Shown: piece by piece, positions 1 to 7,252 of the stretch
How positions within the stretch are numbered: the first letter of the stretch is position 1
Layout: every line of letters starts with the position of its first letter
From: an uncultured Porphyromonadaceae bacterium
GTDB taxonomy: Bacteria; Bacteroidota; Bacteroidia; Bacteroidales; Paludibacteraceae
Reading direction: 5' to 3'
Assembly (NCBI GenBank): GCA_937898265.1
Contig: CALEJM010000224.1
Location: forward strand, 1-9,670
Length of the DNA stretch: 9,670 nt
Translations under genes and position numbers: made by a program
The notes under the pieces: model-generated
The model's database searches: none
Told to the model about the DNA's origin: nothing
Seen by the model: the letters and a program-made list of their open reading frames with translations, nothing else

Positions 1-2
1 TG

Positions 3-1793
3 CTCCTCAACTATGAGTTCAAGATCAACCGCGATAACCTCCTGAAACTCGGTGCTGGCTTCCACTACAGCCTCTACAGCAACTCGGCGCTCAACTTCTA
101 CAACGCCCCAGATCCCCGTCCCGACTACTACCGCTTCCTCCCAAGCTACCTCAACGACGGACACTACGACGCCACCGGCACCCTCGACCCCTCGAAGGTC
201 AACATCGGACTCCAAGACCAGATGACCGAATGGTGGAGCAGTCGTAATCCCGACATCACCCAAATCAACTGGGACGCCCTCTATCAGGCCAACTACCGCA
301 ACAACGAAAACAACCCGACCGGCTCAGCCAAATATATGCTTGAACGTCGTCACAACAACCTCCAAGAGAGTATGTTCAGCGCCAACTACATCGGACGCTT
401 CCTCGACGAGAAACTCAAGCTCCAAGCGGGTCTCCACCTCAAACAGAGCAATGCCATCCACTACAAGACCGTGGAAGACCTCCTCGGTGCCAACCAATGG
501 ATCGATATCGACCAGTTTGCCGAACGCGACCTCACCGGCGGCTCTCTCCCAGATGCCAGCAGCATCATCATCCTCAACAACATCGGTCACGACTCAGTGG
601 CTCACGTTGGCGACCGCTTCGGCTACGACTACAACATCCACGCCTTCCGCGCTGGTGCTTGGTTGCAGAACGAATGGAACTTCAACCACGTCACCTTCCA
701 CTACACCCTCATGGCCGACTACACACAGTTCTACCGCTACGGACACATGGAAAACGGACGTGCCCACGTGCTTGGCGTCGTTTCGCAAGGCAAGGGTAGA
801 GTATACCGCTTCCTTGATCCAGGCGTGAAACTCGGTGTCAACTGGCGTATCAACGGTCGTAACATTATCTTGGCCAACATCCTTGCCCAACAGCGTGCCC
901 CAGAGTCCTACAACTCCTACATCTCACCACGCATCAAGGACACCCGCATCGACGGTCTCAACCAAGAAAACATCCTCTCCTACGACCTCTCCTACCACTT
1001 CTCCTATCCTAAAGTGCGTGGTATGGTATCGCTCTATCAGACCCACATCAACAACGCCGTAGAGCTCGGTGGTTTCTACAACGACGAATACCGCACCTTT
1101 ACGAACGTCTCCATGTCGGGCGTCGACAAAATCTATCGCGGCGTTGAGGCTGCCATCTCCGTCAAGGCTGGTCAGTATTTTACCGTCAACCTCGCTGGCG
1201 CCTTCTCCGACAACCGCTATACCGACAATGCTAAAGGAGTGATGAGTCCTGAGAACGGCTCTTTCGAAGATATCGAAGACGTCGTAGAACTCAAGGACCT
1301 CCACCTTGCCACTGGTCCACAGGCTGCCGTAGCTGCCCAACTCAGCTTCTTCCATCCTAAGATGTGGTTTGCCGACATCTCCCTCTCCTACCTCACCAAG
1401 AACTTCCTCTCCATTGCTCCGTCACGTTTCATGACCCGCAATATGGACAAATACCGCGAAGTGAAGTACGATCAGTACGACAACAACGGCGAGTTCGTCA
1501 GAGAGAAATATCCAGCGTTGGAAACCCTCGGCACCCAAGAGAGACTCAAAGGCGGATTCCTCCTCGACTGCTCATTGGGTCACATCATCTACCTGAAGAA
1601 CAGTCAGTCCATCAACATCAACCTCAGTGTCAACAACCTCTTGAACACACGCATGGTGACAGGTGGATTCCAACAAGGACGTATCCCGGTTACCTCCGAC
1701 GGCGTCTTGACCAACAACTACAACAAGTATCCTAACAAATACTACTACAATCAAGGCGTCAACTTCTTCTTGAACGTAGGCTATAAATTCTAA
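3..1793 (+). CDS. TonB-dependent outer-membrane receptor, C-terminal beta-barrel part (5' truncated)
   Basis: The reading frame is open from the window edge to TAA at 1791-1793 (596 residues visible), so the first ATG inside the window is internal and the true start lies upstream. The sequence is that of the 22-strand barrel of a Bacteroidota TonB-dependent receptor: many short alternating aromatic/polar strands, the family-typical stretch NFYNAPDPRPDYYRFLPSY at about 93-149, the ISPRIKDTRIDGLN segment near 930-960, and a last strand ending in Phe (VGYKF), as expected for BAM-dependent outer-membrane insertion. Such receptors import a ligand across the outer membrane using TonB/ExbBD energy. 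The plug domain and any carboxypeptidase-like N-terminal domain are not visible. No SusD gene follows; instead two lipoproteins do, the first after only 12 bases, so the three are probably co-transcribed. The substrate cannot be read from the sequence. Confidence 0.9.
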   Translation, partial: LLNYEFKINRDNLLKLGAGFHYSLYSNSALNFYNAPDPRPDYYRFLPSYLNDGHYDATGTLDPSKVNIGLQDQMTEWWSSRNPDITQINWDALYQANYRNNENNPTGSAKYMLERRHNNLQESMFSANYIGRFLDEKLKLQAGLHLKQSNAIHYKTVEDLLGANQWIDIDQFAERDLTGGSLPDASSIIILNNIGHDSVAHVGDRFGYDYNIHAFRAGAWLQNEWNFNHVTFHYTLMADYTQFYRYGHMENGRAHVLGVVSQGKGRVYRFLDPGVKLGVNWRINGRNIILANILAQQRAPESYNSYISPRIKDTRIDGLNQENILSYDLSYHFSYPKVRGMVSLYQTHINNAVELGGFYNDEYRTFTNVSMSGVDKIYRGVEAAISVKAGQYFTVNLAGAFSDNRYTDNAKGVMSPENGSFEDIEDVVELKDLHLATGPQAAVAAQLSFFHPKMWFADISLSYLTKNFLSIAPSRFMTRNMDKYREVKYDQYDNNGEFVREKYPALETLGTQERLKGGFLLDCSLGHIIYLKNSQSININLSVNNLLNTRMVTGGFQQGRIPVTSDGVLTNNYNKYPNKYYYNQGVNFFLNVGYKF

Positions 1794-1805
1794 ACCCCTT
1801 GAGCT

Positions 1806-2795
1806 ATGACTAAACATATTTGGAATAATATATATAGTGTGGTTCTTGTTGCAGCGTTGACCCTCAGCAGCTGCTACCGCTTTGAACCTATTGCTCCCGA
1901 CAACTCCGAGCCTCAGATGCCTACGCACACCATTGCGCAGTTCATCGCAGAGTACGGCTCGCAGGATGGCGACCTCTTCCCCGTGCGCCCCAACAGCGGC
2001 GACGCCGGACTGTTCAGTCTCGACACCATCCCTTCCAACGGCGACGACATCATCATCGTGGGCCGCATCGTGAGCGACGACACCGAAGGCAATATCTATA
2101 AATACCTCGTGCTCCAAGATCTCCAGAATCCACAGTACGGACTCAAGGTCTCTGTCGACGCCTCCGGCATCTCGGCCTACTATCCCGTGGGTCAGGTGGT
2201 AACCGTTCGCTGCAACGGCATGGCACTCGGCAAATATGCCGACATGTATCAGTTGGGCACCATCTACTTCAACAACAACGACAACGAGGCGAAACGTGGC
2301 TACGAACCGGGTCGCATGCCGTTGGCCATGTGGAGTCAGAACGCCCACTGCAACGGAATGCCAAACATCCAAGCCATCAAGATTGACACCCTCACCATTG
2401 CCGACCTCCAAGACGTGGCTCACGACCGCACCATGCACTCACGTCTCGTCTGCATCCGTCACGCATGGTTCAACCAAAACTCGCAAGGCAAGCCAATGAG
2501 CGCCGACGAGAAAATCTTTGCCCCTTCAACCAACGGCATCGGCTATCCGCAGAGTCGCGACATCGAAGACGGCTCCGGAGGCTACGTCTCCATTGCCACC
2601 AGCGAATACGCACGCTTTGCCAACGTCCCAATCCCAACAGCCGAATACCGTGGCGACATCGTAGCCATCGTAGGTTGGTATCGCGACAAGAGTCGTAACA
2701 ACGGCGACGTTCAACTCACCATTCGCGGACTCTCCGACCTCCACCTCGTCTCTCAAGACGACGGCACTCCTTGGATTCCGGTCTATCCCTATTAA
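1806..2795 (+). CDS. DUF5689 domain lipoprotein
   Basis: 329 residues. The N-terminus is a lipoprotein signal peptide with hydrophobic residues 11-20 and lipobox LSSC (Cys23), so the mature protein is lipid-anchored, probably at the outer membrane. Residues about 40-315 look like DUF5689. A first OB-like half at 86-151 has the pattern G-R-I-V-S-D...G-N-I-Y-K-Y-L-V-L-Q-D, then GQVVTVRCNGMALGKY. A second half at about 213-314 ends in VQLTIRGLSDLHL. The start is the ATG 12 bases after the TonB receptor stop, and the signal peptide fits it. DUF5689 genes are commonly found next to TonB receptors in Bacteroidota. I infer a surface accessory role for the receptor, such as ligand capture, but the molecular function is unknown. 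The family call rests on motif recognition by eye. Confidence 0.8.
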   Translation: MTKHIWNNIYSVVLVAALTLSSCYRFEPIAPDNSEPQMPTHTIAQFIAEYGSQDGDLFPVRPNSGDAGLFSLDTIPSNGDDIIIVGRIVSDDTEGNIYKYLVLQDLQNPQYGLKVSVDASGISAYYPVGQVVTVRCNGMALGKYADMYQLGTIYFNNNDNEAKRGYEPGRMPLAMWSQNAHCNGMPNIQAIKIDTLTIADLQDVAHDRTMHSRLVCIRHAWFNQNSQGKPMSADEKIFAPSTNGIGYPQSRDIEDGSGGYVSIATSEYARFANVPIPTAEYRGDIVAIVGWYRDKSRNNGDVQLTIRGLSDLHLVSQDDGTPWIPVYPY

Positions 2796-2838
2796 ATCAG
2801 TAAACAATTTATCATACAACAATTAAAACTTTAGAAAC

Positions 2839-4077
2839 ATGAACAAAATGAAGATGATGTTCCTCGCTCTCGTTGGCGTGCTCTTCCTGGGCGCTTGCAA
2901 CAATATCGAGGATCCTACCGTGGTAACCTTTACCACCAATCCTTCAACTTCTGCCAAACTCAACGAGGTCTACAGCTACACCGCTACCGTTCGCGTTGAG
3001 AACCCAGAAGGCAAAACCACTATCGTTGCCACCAACTGTCCTGAGTGGTTGACCCTTACCGACAATGGCAACAATACCGCTACCCTTATGGGTACCCCAA
3101 CCGAAGAAGGTGACTTCCAGGTAACCCTCGTGGCTGAAAACAACAAAATCTCAACCACCCAAGAGTTCACCATCAAAGTGTCTGAAGACGGTGGTGGCGA
3201 CCAACCAGCCGATGGTGAGGGCGCTGGCACTGCTGCCGACCCATACAACGTGGCTGCTGCCATCGCTACACAAAACAACGATATGGCTTTCGTGAAAGGT
3301 ATCATCGTTGGCTACATCCAGACCGGCAACCAAAACTCTCCTTTCTTTGGCGCTTCCGACAGCTTGACAACCAACATCCTCATTGCCGACAATGCCAACG
3401 AAAAGAACGTTGCAAGATGCATCCCTGTTCAACTCCCAACAGGTCCAATCCGCAATGCCTTGAACGTAAAAGATCACACCGAGAATCTCGGTAAAGAGGT
3501 GCTCCTCTATGGTCAGTTGACCGCCTACTTCTCACAACCAGGCTTGAAAAACGTAACTTATGCCGTATTGAATGGCAACAAATATGGTGACGAACCAGCC
3601 GACCCAAGCAGAATCGTCTTCTCTGAGTCTTTCCTCAACAGCATCGGCAACTTCACCATCCAAGACGTTAACCTCTCTGAGGGTCTCAGCTATGTATGGG
3701 CTTACGCTTCAAACTACAAATGTATGAAAGCTTCAGCCTTCCTCAATAGCACCAACTATCCTGCAGAGAGCTGGTTGATCTCTCCTGCCATCGAACTCCC
3801 TGCCGACGCCGACTGCTCACTCTCGTTCTCTCATGCCGAGCGTTTCTTCGGCAACGCAACCAGCGAATTGAGCGTTTGGGCTAAGACCGCCGAAGGCGAA
3901 TGGACCAACCTCAACCTCGCCAACTATTCTGATGGTTCTAACTTCACTTTTGTTAATTCCGGCGCCCTCTCTTTGGCTGCCTTCAAAGGTGAAACCATCC
4001 AAATCGGCTTCAAATATGTCAGCACAGCCAACAACGCTGCCACTTGGGAAATCAAGGACGTTGTAGTGTTGAAATAA
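2839..4077 (+). CDS. Multidomain surface lipoprotein: Ig-like, DUF6359 (OB-like), choice-of-anchor J
   Basis: 412 residues. The signal peptide ends in lipobox LGAC (Cys20). Residues 28-115 resemble a bacterial Ig/cadherin-like domain (putative-Ig type, with WLTLTDNGNNTATLMGTP and a final TIKV strand). A GGGDQPADGEG linker at 118-128 leads to a DUF6359-like OB-fold region (about 129-245) beginning GTAADPYNVAAAIATQ and containing FVKGIIVGYI and GKEVLLYGQLTAYF. Residues 258-412 resemble a choice-of-anchor J jelly-roll (FSESF, SWLISPAIEL, LSFSHAERFF, IQIGFKYVS, WEIKDVVVLK). It follows the DUF5689 gene after 43 bases containing no TAnnTTTG promoter and is followed by a strong terminator, so it is the last gene of the TonB unit. 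It is likely a surface-exposed, possibly binding, partner of the receptor. No catalytic residues are recognised. Confidence 0.8.
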   Translation: MNKMKMMFLALVGVLFLGACNNIEDPTVVTFTTNPSTSAKLNEVYSYTATVRVENPEGKTTIVATNCPEWLTLTDNGNNTATLMGTPTEEGDFQVTLVAENNKISTTQEFTIKVSEDGGGDQPADGEGAGTAADPYNVAAAIATQNNDMAFVKGIIVGYIQTGNQNSPFFGASDSLTTNILIADNANEKNVARCIPVQLPTGPIRNALNVKDHTENLGKEVLLYGQLTAYFSQPGLKNVTYAVLNGNKYGDEPADPSRIVFSESFLNSIGNFTIQDVNLSEGLSYVWAYASNYKCMKASAFLNSTNYPAESWLISPAIELPADADCSLSFSHAERFFGNATSELSVWAKTAEGEWTNLNLANYSDGSNFTFVNSGALSLAAFKGETIQIGFKYVSTANNAATWEIKDVVVLK

Positions 4078-4099
4078 TTGAAACACAATACTATAAATG

Positions 4100-4134
4100 C
4101 GTCTGCCTTTCCTGCTGGAGGGGCAGACGTTTTT
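4100..4134 (+). terminator. Intrinsic terminator closing the TonB/lipoprotein unit
   Basis: A perfect 8-bp stem CGTCTGCC (4100-4107) pairs with GGCAGACG (4122-4129), followed by five T (4130-4134). The 14-base loop can form a further 3-bp CCT/AGG stem. It lies 22 bases after the stop codon of the anchor J lipoprotein gene. Confidence 0.88.
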
Positions 4135-4208
4135 GTTTCCTGAAGAGGTGGTTTGGAGACGTGGAAAATTTTCTTGTAGACGAGTTCGTCAGTTAACAAA
4201 AAAAATGC

Positions 4209-4216
4209 TACTTTTG
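4209..4216 (+). promoter_or_regulatory. Bacteroidetes-type promoter (-7 element) for the YD-repeat gene
   Basis: TACTTTTG matches the Bacteroidetes housekeeping -7 consensus TAnnTTTG exactly. No good TTTG/TTG element is seen at the -33 spacing; the region at about 4184-4190 is a weak match. The predicted transcript would start near 4222, giving a leader of about 77 bases before the ATG at 4299. Confidence 0.6.
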
Positions 4217-4218
4217 CC

Positions 4219-4274
4219 GCTGATTTTCCCGACCGTTAAAGTGACACTTTAGGGCGTGAAAGTCCCAAATCAGC
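4219..4274 (+). promoter_or_regulatory. Structured 5' leader at the predicted transcript start
   Basis: GCTGATTT (4219-4226) is the exact reverse complement of AAATCAGC (4267-4274), giving a perfect 8-bp outer stem. Inside it, TAAAGT (4237-4242) and ACTTTA (4246-4251) form a 6-bp hairpin with a 3-base loop, and a GGG run (4252-4254) could pair with either flanking CCC run (4228-4230 or 4264-4266). The element starts at or just before the predicted transcription start and ends 24 bases before the ATG. It does not resemble a riboswitch class I can name; it may stabilise the mRNA 5' end or act as a regulatory leader. Confidence 0.4.
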
Positions 4275-4298
4275 ATAAACTTAATAAAATCTTTTAGA

Positions 4299-5444
4299 AT
4301 GAAGAAACAATTACTCGCAGTATTGCTTGCTTTTGCAGGCGTATTCTCTGTTGCAGCGCAAGACTACTTGCCAAACCGCTTGCACACCTTGAAGTCAGAT
4401 GACGACCTCGAGCGTCACTACTTCTTCTATGACGAGCAAAACCGTGTCAACATGGTTGACATGTATATCCTCGACGTAGACGGTATCATCCACGCTATGG
4501 ACTCTCTCTACTACGATGCTGCCGGCAACATCACCAAGATCTCTACTTTCCAGTACATCAACCGTGAGTGCCGCCACGTGAGCGACGTAATGTACACCTA
4601 CGACGCTAACGGCAACCGCTTGACCCGTACCAACTACAACAACTTCGGCAGCGGTATGGAAATTCAAGGCGTTTACACCTATGTCTATGATGCCAACGGC
4701 CGTATGACCTCACACTCTATGACATTGGTTGGCAACGACTTCGAACGTTGCACCTACGACTACGACGCCAACGGCAACCTCATCAAAGAAGAGGCTCAAC
4801 AGAACAGCTACTGGGACGGTAGCGGTTGGGAGAACTCATACAAAGTTGAGTACGCCTACGATGCCAACAACAACCTCACCCAAGTGGCAAGCTACGGCTG
4901 GAACATGGGTTGGTCACTCACCAACACACGTCGCTACACCTACGACGCTGCTGGCAACTGCTTGACCGACATTACCTATCGCGGTAACACCGAGGTTAAC
5001 AAATATGTCTACCCCTACTTCGACGACGAACTCGTTGCCGACTACATCCTCCCAATCCACCCAGAACCAATCTTCCCACAATTCCCACAATTCACCAACA
5101 AACCACGTTGGTATCAATGGTTCTCAATCGACGACAACGACGTTCTCCAATACATCTGCTGCTACCACTACCTCTTCGGCGACCCAACAGGCGTTGAAAA
5201 CGTAGTAGCCGACAACATGTCAGTTGTATTCCCTAACCCTGCAACCACCAACTTCAACATCCAAAACCACAAAATCTGTGGCGTAGAGGTGTTCGACGTT
5301 GAAGGCAAATTGGTTAAGGCCGACAACTCAAAACACACCAACATCACCACAGTCAACTGTGAGGATCTTGAGAACGGCACCTACTTCGTAAGAATCTTCG
5401 ACGGCACACGCTACGAGACTCAGAAAGTAGTAGTTAACAAGTAA
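4299..5444 (+). CDS. Secreted YD-repeat protein with T9SS type A sorting domain
   Basis: 381 residues. A Sec signal peptide (MKKQ, hydrophobic 5-17, likely cleavage after VAA/Q near residue 20-21) fits the ATG at 4299, which sits in an A/T-rich context without a Shine-Dalgarno sequence, as is common in Bacteroidota. Seven YD-type repeats begin at residues 44, 72, 101, 130, 155, 187 and 215 (forms such as YDANGN and YDAAGN), spaced 25-32 residues, as in RHS/YD carbohydrate-binding or shell-forming repeats. A Pro-rich linker (251-268, PIHPEPIFPQFPQF) leads to a C-terminal T9SS sorting domain (about 298-381) with FPNPATTNFNI, VFDVEGKLV, GTYFVRI and final KVVVNK. The protein should be exported by Sec, then by the type IX system, and either anchored or released. 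It is far too short for an RHS toxin and has no toxin tip. Its own promoter and double terminator make it a single-gene unit. Confidence 0.85.
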   Translation: MKKQLLAVLLAFAGVFSVAAQDYLPNRLHTLKSDDDLERHYFFYDEQNRVNMVDMYILDVDGIIHAMDSLYYDAAGNITKISTFQYINRECRHVSDVMYTYDANGNRLTRTNYNNFGSGMEIQGVYTYVYDANGRMTSHSMTLVGNDFERCTYDYDANGNLIKEEAQQNSYWDGSGWENSYKVEYAYDANNNLTQVASYGWNMGWSLTNTRRYTYDAAGNCLTDITYRGNTEVNKYVYPYFDDELVADYILPIHPEPIFPQFPQFTNKPRWYQWFSIDDNDVLQYICCYHYLFGDPTGVENVVADNMSVVFPNPATTNFNIQNHKICGVEVFDVEGKLVKADNSKHTNITTVNCEDLENGTYFVRIFDGTRYETQKVVVNK

Positions 5445-5467
5445 TCTGCGGTTACTTCAGTTAACCC

Positions 5468-5516
5468 AAAAAGCAAAAGCTCCAGATGCTGTAACAGCGT
5501 TTGGAGCTTGCTTTTT
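5468..5516 (+). terminator. Long intrinsic terminator after the YD-repeat gene
   Basis: An extended stem is formed by AAAAAGC plus AAGCTCCA (5468-5484) pairing with TGGAGCTT plus GCTTTTT (about 5502-5516), with one bulged A. An internal GCTG/CAGC hairpin (5488-5491 and 5495-5498) caps it. The A tract before and T tract after suggest it could work in either direction. Confidence 0.88.
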
Positions 5517-5529
5517 ATAGAAAAGAAAG

Positions 5530-5567
5530 AAAAAGGACGAAAAAGCCGATTTTCGCCCTTTTTTTGT
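5530..5567 (+). terminator. Second tandem intrinsic terminator
   Basis: AAAAAGG-A-CGAAAA (5530-5543) pairs with TTTTCG-C-CCTTTTT (5550-5563) with one A/C mismatch and a short loop around GCCGA. An uninterrupted T run follows to about 5565. It lies only about 14 bases after the first terminator, and the flanking A and T tracts make it potentially bidirectional. Confidence 0.75.
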
Positions 5568-5601
5568 CTGTAGTTTTCTTCGTGCAACAAAATAAAAATC
5601 T

Positions 5602-5609
5602 TACCTTTG
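5602..5609 (+). promoter_or_regulatory. Bacteroidetes-type promoter (-7 element) for the DUF1015 gene
   Basis: TACCTTTG is an exact match to TAnnTTTG in an A/T-rich setting, directly after the double terminator. A TTCG at 5579-5582 sits at about the right distance for a weak -33 element. The predicted start is near 5615, giving a leader of about 72 bases. Within it, TTAGCCA (5618-5624) and TGGCTGA (5635-5641) can form a 7-bp hairpin with one wobble pair. Confidence 0.7.
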
Positions 5610-5686
5610 CACCCAAATTAGCCATTCTTGTTAGTGGCTGATATGTAAGAATAAAACTTATCATAATTTATAAAAAACAAACAATC

Positions 5687-6931
5687 ATGATTGTAAAACC
5701 TTTCAAAGGTCTGCGTCCACCAAAAGACCTTGTAGAACAAGTTGCTTCACGCCCTTACGACGTGTTGAACTCAGAAGAGGCTCGCAAAGAAGCCGAAGGT
5801 AACGAGAAATCTCTCTACCACATCATCAAACCTGAGATTGACTTCCCAGTAGGCACCGACGAGCACGATCCAAAAGTTTACGACAAAGCTGCTGCTAACT
5901 TCCAGATGTTCCAAGACAAAGGCTGGTTGGTTCAAGACGAAAAACCATGCTACTATGTCTATGCTCAAACCATGGAAGGCAGAACCCAATATGGCCTTTG
6001 CGTAGCTGCTCACTTCGAGGACTACATGACAGGCAAAATCAAAAAACACGAGCTCACCCGCCGCGATAAAGAAGAAGATCGCATGAAACACGTTCGCGTC
6101 AACAACGCTAACATGGAACCAGTATTCTTCGCTTATCCACACAACGACGAAATCGACGCTATCGTAAAGAAAGTATGCGAAGGCGCTCCTGAGTACGACT
6201 ACGTTGCTCCAGACGGCTTCGGTCACCACTTCTGGGTAATTCGCGATGAGGCTGTCAACAACCGCATCACCGAAATCTTCGGCGCTATGCCAGCATTCTA
6301 CATCGCCGACGGTCACCACCGTAGCGCTGCTGCTGCTTTGGTTGGCAACGAGAAGAAAAACCAAAACCCAAATCACCGCGGCGACGAGGAGTACAACTAC
6401 TTCTTGGCAGTTTGCTTCCCAGACAACCAATTGAAGATCATCGACTACAACCGCGTAGTTAAAGACCTCAACGGCCTCTCAGCTGCTGAGTTCATCGCTA
6501 AACTCGAGAAGAACTTCGACGTTAAGAAGATGGGTGCTGACATCTACAAACCAGATCACCTCCACAACTTCTCACTCTACCTCGAAGGCGAATGGTACAG
6601 CCTCGAAGCTAAGAAAGGCACCTACGACGACAACGACCCAATCGGCGTGCTCGACGTTACCATCTCTTCAAACCTCATCCTCGACGAAATCCTCGGCATC
6701 AAAGACCTCCGCAGCGACAAACGTATCGACTTCGTTGGTGGTATCCGTGGCCTCGGCGAGTTGAAACGTCGCGTTGACAACGGTGAGATGAAAGTTGCAC
6801 TGGCTCTCTATCCTGTTTCAATGAAACAGCTCATCGACATCGCCGACACCGGCAATATCATGCCTCCTAAGACCACTTGGTTCGAACCAAAACTCCGTTC
6901 TGGTCTCGTGGTTCACAAATTGGCAGACTAA
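5687..6931 (+). CDS. DUF1015 family protein
   Basis: 414 residues, the normal full length for this family. Family-typical blocks are visible: an N-terminal MIVKPFKGLRPPKDL...SRPYDVLNSEEAR (1-33), IKKHELTRRDKEEDR (118-132), the conserved YIADGHHRSAAA (205-216), and a C-terminal MPPKTTWFEPKLRSG (392-406). There is no signal peptide or membrane segment, so it is cytoplasmic. The function is not established. In many Bacteroidota the gene lies beside serine-biosynthesis genes (serC/serA), but here it stands alone between its own promoter and a strong terminator. Codon use is strongly biased and typical of this genome: 18 of 19 Arg codons are CGT/CGC and no Gly codon is GGA. This hints at good expression and gives a reference for the codon change seen after 8521. 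Confidence 0.92.
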   Translation: MIVKPFKGLRPPKDLVEQVASRPYDVLNSEEARKEAEGNEKSLYHIIKPEIDFPVGTDEHDPKVYDKAAANFQMFQDKGWLVQDEKPCYYVYAQTMEGRTQYGLCVAAHFEDYMTGKIKKHELTRRDKEEDRMKHVRVNNANMEPVFFAYPHNDEIDAIVKKVCEGAPEYDYVAPDGFGHHFWVIRDEAVNNRITEIFGAMPAFYIADGHHRSAAAALVGNEKKNQNPNHRGDEEYNYFLAVCFPDNQLKIIDYNRVVKDLNGLSAAEFIAKLEKNFDVKKMGADIYKPDHLHNFSLYLEGEWYSLEAKKGTYDDNDPIGVLDVTISSNLILDEILGIKDLRSDKRIDFVGGIRGLGELKRRVDNGEMKVALALYPVSMKQLIDIADTGNIMPPKTTWFEPKLRSGLVVHKLAD

Positions 6932-6944
6932 TTTATTTCTATAG

Positions 6945-6986
6945 CAATAGAGGTTGACATATCGTCAGCCTCTATTGTGTTTTTTT
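6945..6986 (+). terminator. Intrinsic terminator after the DUF1015 gene
   Basis: A 14-bp stem pairs CAATAGAGGTTGAC (6945-6958) with GTCAGCCTCTATTG (6964-6977), with a single T/G wobble and a 5-base loop (ATATC). A 7-T run (6980-6986) follows. Confidence 0.92.
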
Positions 6987-7001
6987 ATCCGCATCTCTTT
7001 T

Positions 7002-7238
7002 ATGTCCAACCCACAAATTGTCGTGCTCAAAACTTTTGAGTCCTACAGCGAAGCAGTTGTCAGCTGCAATGTGCTGAATGCAAACGGTGTTGAGGCTTTC
7101 CTCAGCAACGAAAGCACTTCGGTACTCACCAGCATGTTTGGTGCTGTCAATGGCGTACGTCTTCACGTCCATGCAGAAAATGTGGAGTTGGCACTGCAAA
7201 TACTCGGTGGCGACAAGAATTCCACCACAACAATCTAA
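7002..7238 (+). CDS. DUF2007 family (putative signal-transducing) small protein
   Basis: 78 residues from the ATG at 7002. The frame extends upstream to a TTG at 6954, but that lies inside the terminator hairpin stem and would add 16 non-family residues, so 7002 is the better start. The protein begins with IVVLKTFESYSEAVVSCNVLNANGVEAFLSNE, the beta-alpha-beta pattern of DUF2007 (a small ferredoxin-like fold that resembles PII-type and related domains). It ends with VRLHVHAENVELALQIL, the second conserved half. It is cytoplasmic, with no known reaction. Only 15 bases separate the T run of the upstream terminator from the ATG and hold no recognisable promoter, so expression may depend on readthrough or on a promoter I cannot see. 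The SGNH hydrolase gene starts 14 bases after its stop, so the two probably share a transcript. Confidence 0.78.
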   Translation: MSNPQIVVLKTFESYSEAVVSCNVLNANGVEAFLSNESTSVLTSMFGAVNGVRLHVHAENVELALQILGGDKNSTTTI

Positions 7239-7252
7239 CAATTCTCAATCTC

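Noticed and set aside
1572..2438. 288-residue open frame on the minus strand
   Set aside because: It runs antisense across the end of the TonB receptor gene and the DUF5689 gene, both clear families, and its translation has low-complexity Val/His/Asp-rich composition with no domain. It is a shadow of biased codon use.
4299..5444. RHS-type polymorphic toxin
   Set aside because: YD repeats are present but there is no RHS core domain, no toxin tip and no immunity gene; the C-terminus is a T9SS sorting domain.
5771..6430. 219-residue open frame on the minus strand
   Set aside because: It is fully antisense to the DUF1015 gene, whose conserved motifs are intact; the reverse translation is Val/Phe-rich with no recognisable fold.
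6954..7001. TTG start extending the DUF2007 protein by 16 residues
   Set aside because: The TTG lies inside the terminator stem and the added residues do not fit the family; ATG at 7002 gives the expected N-terminus.
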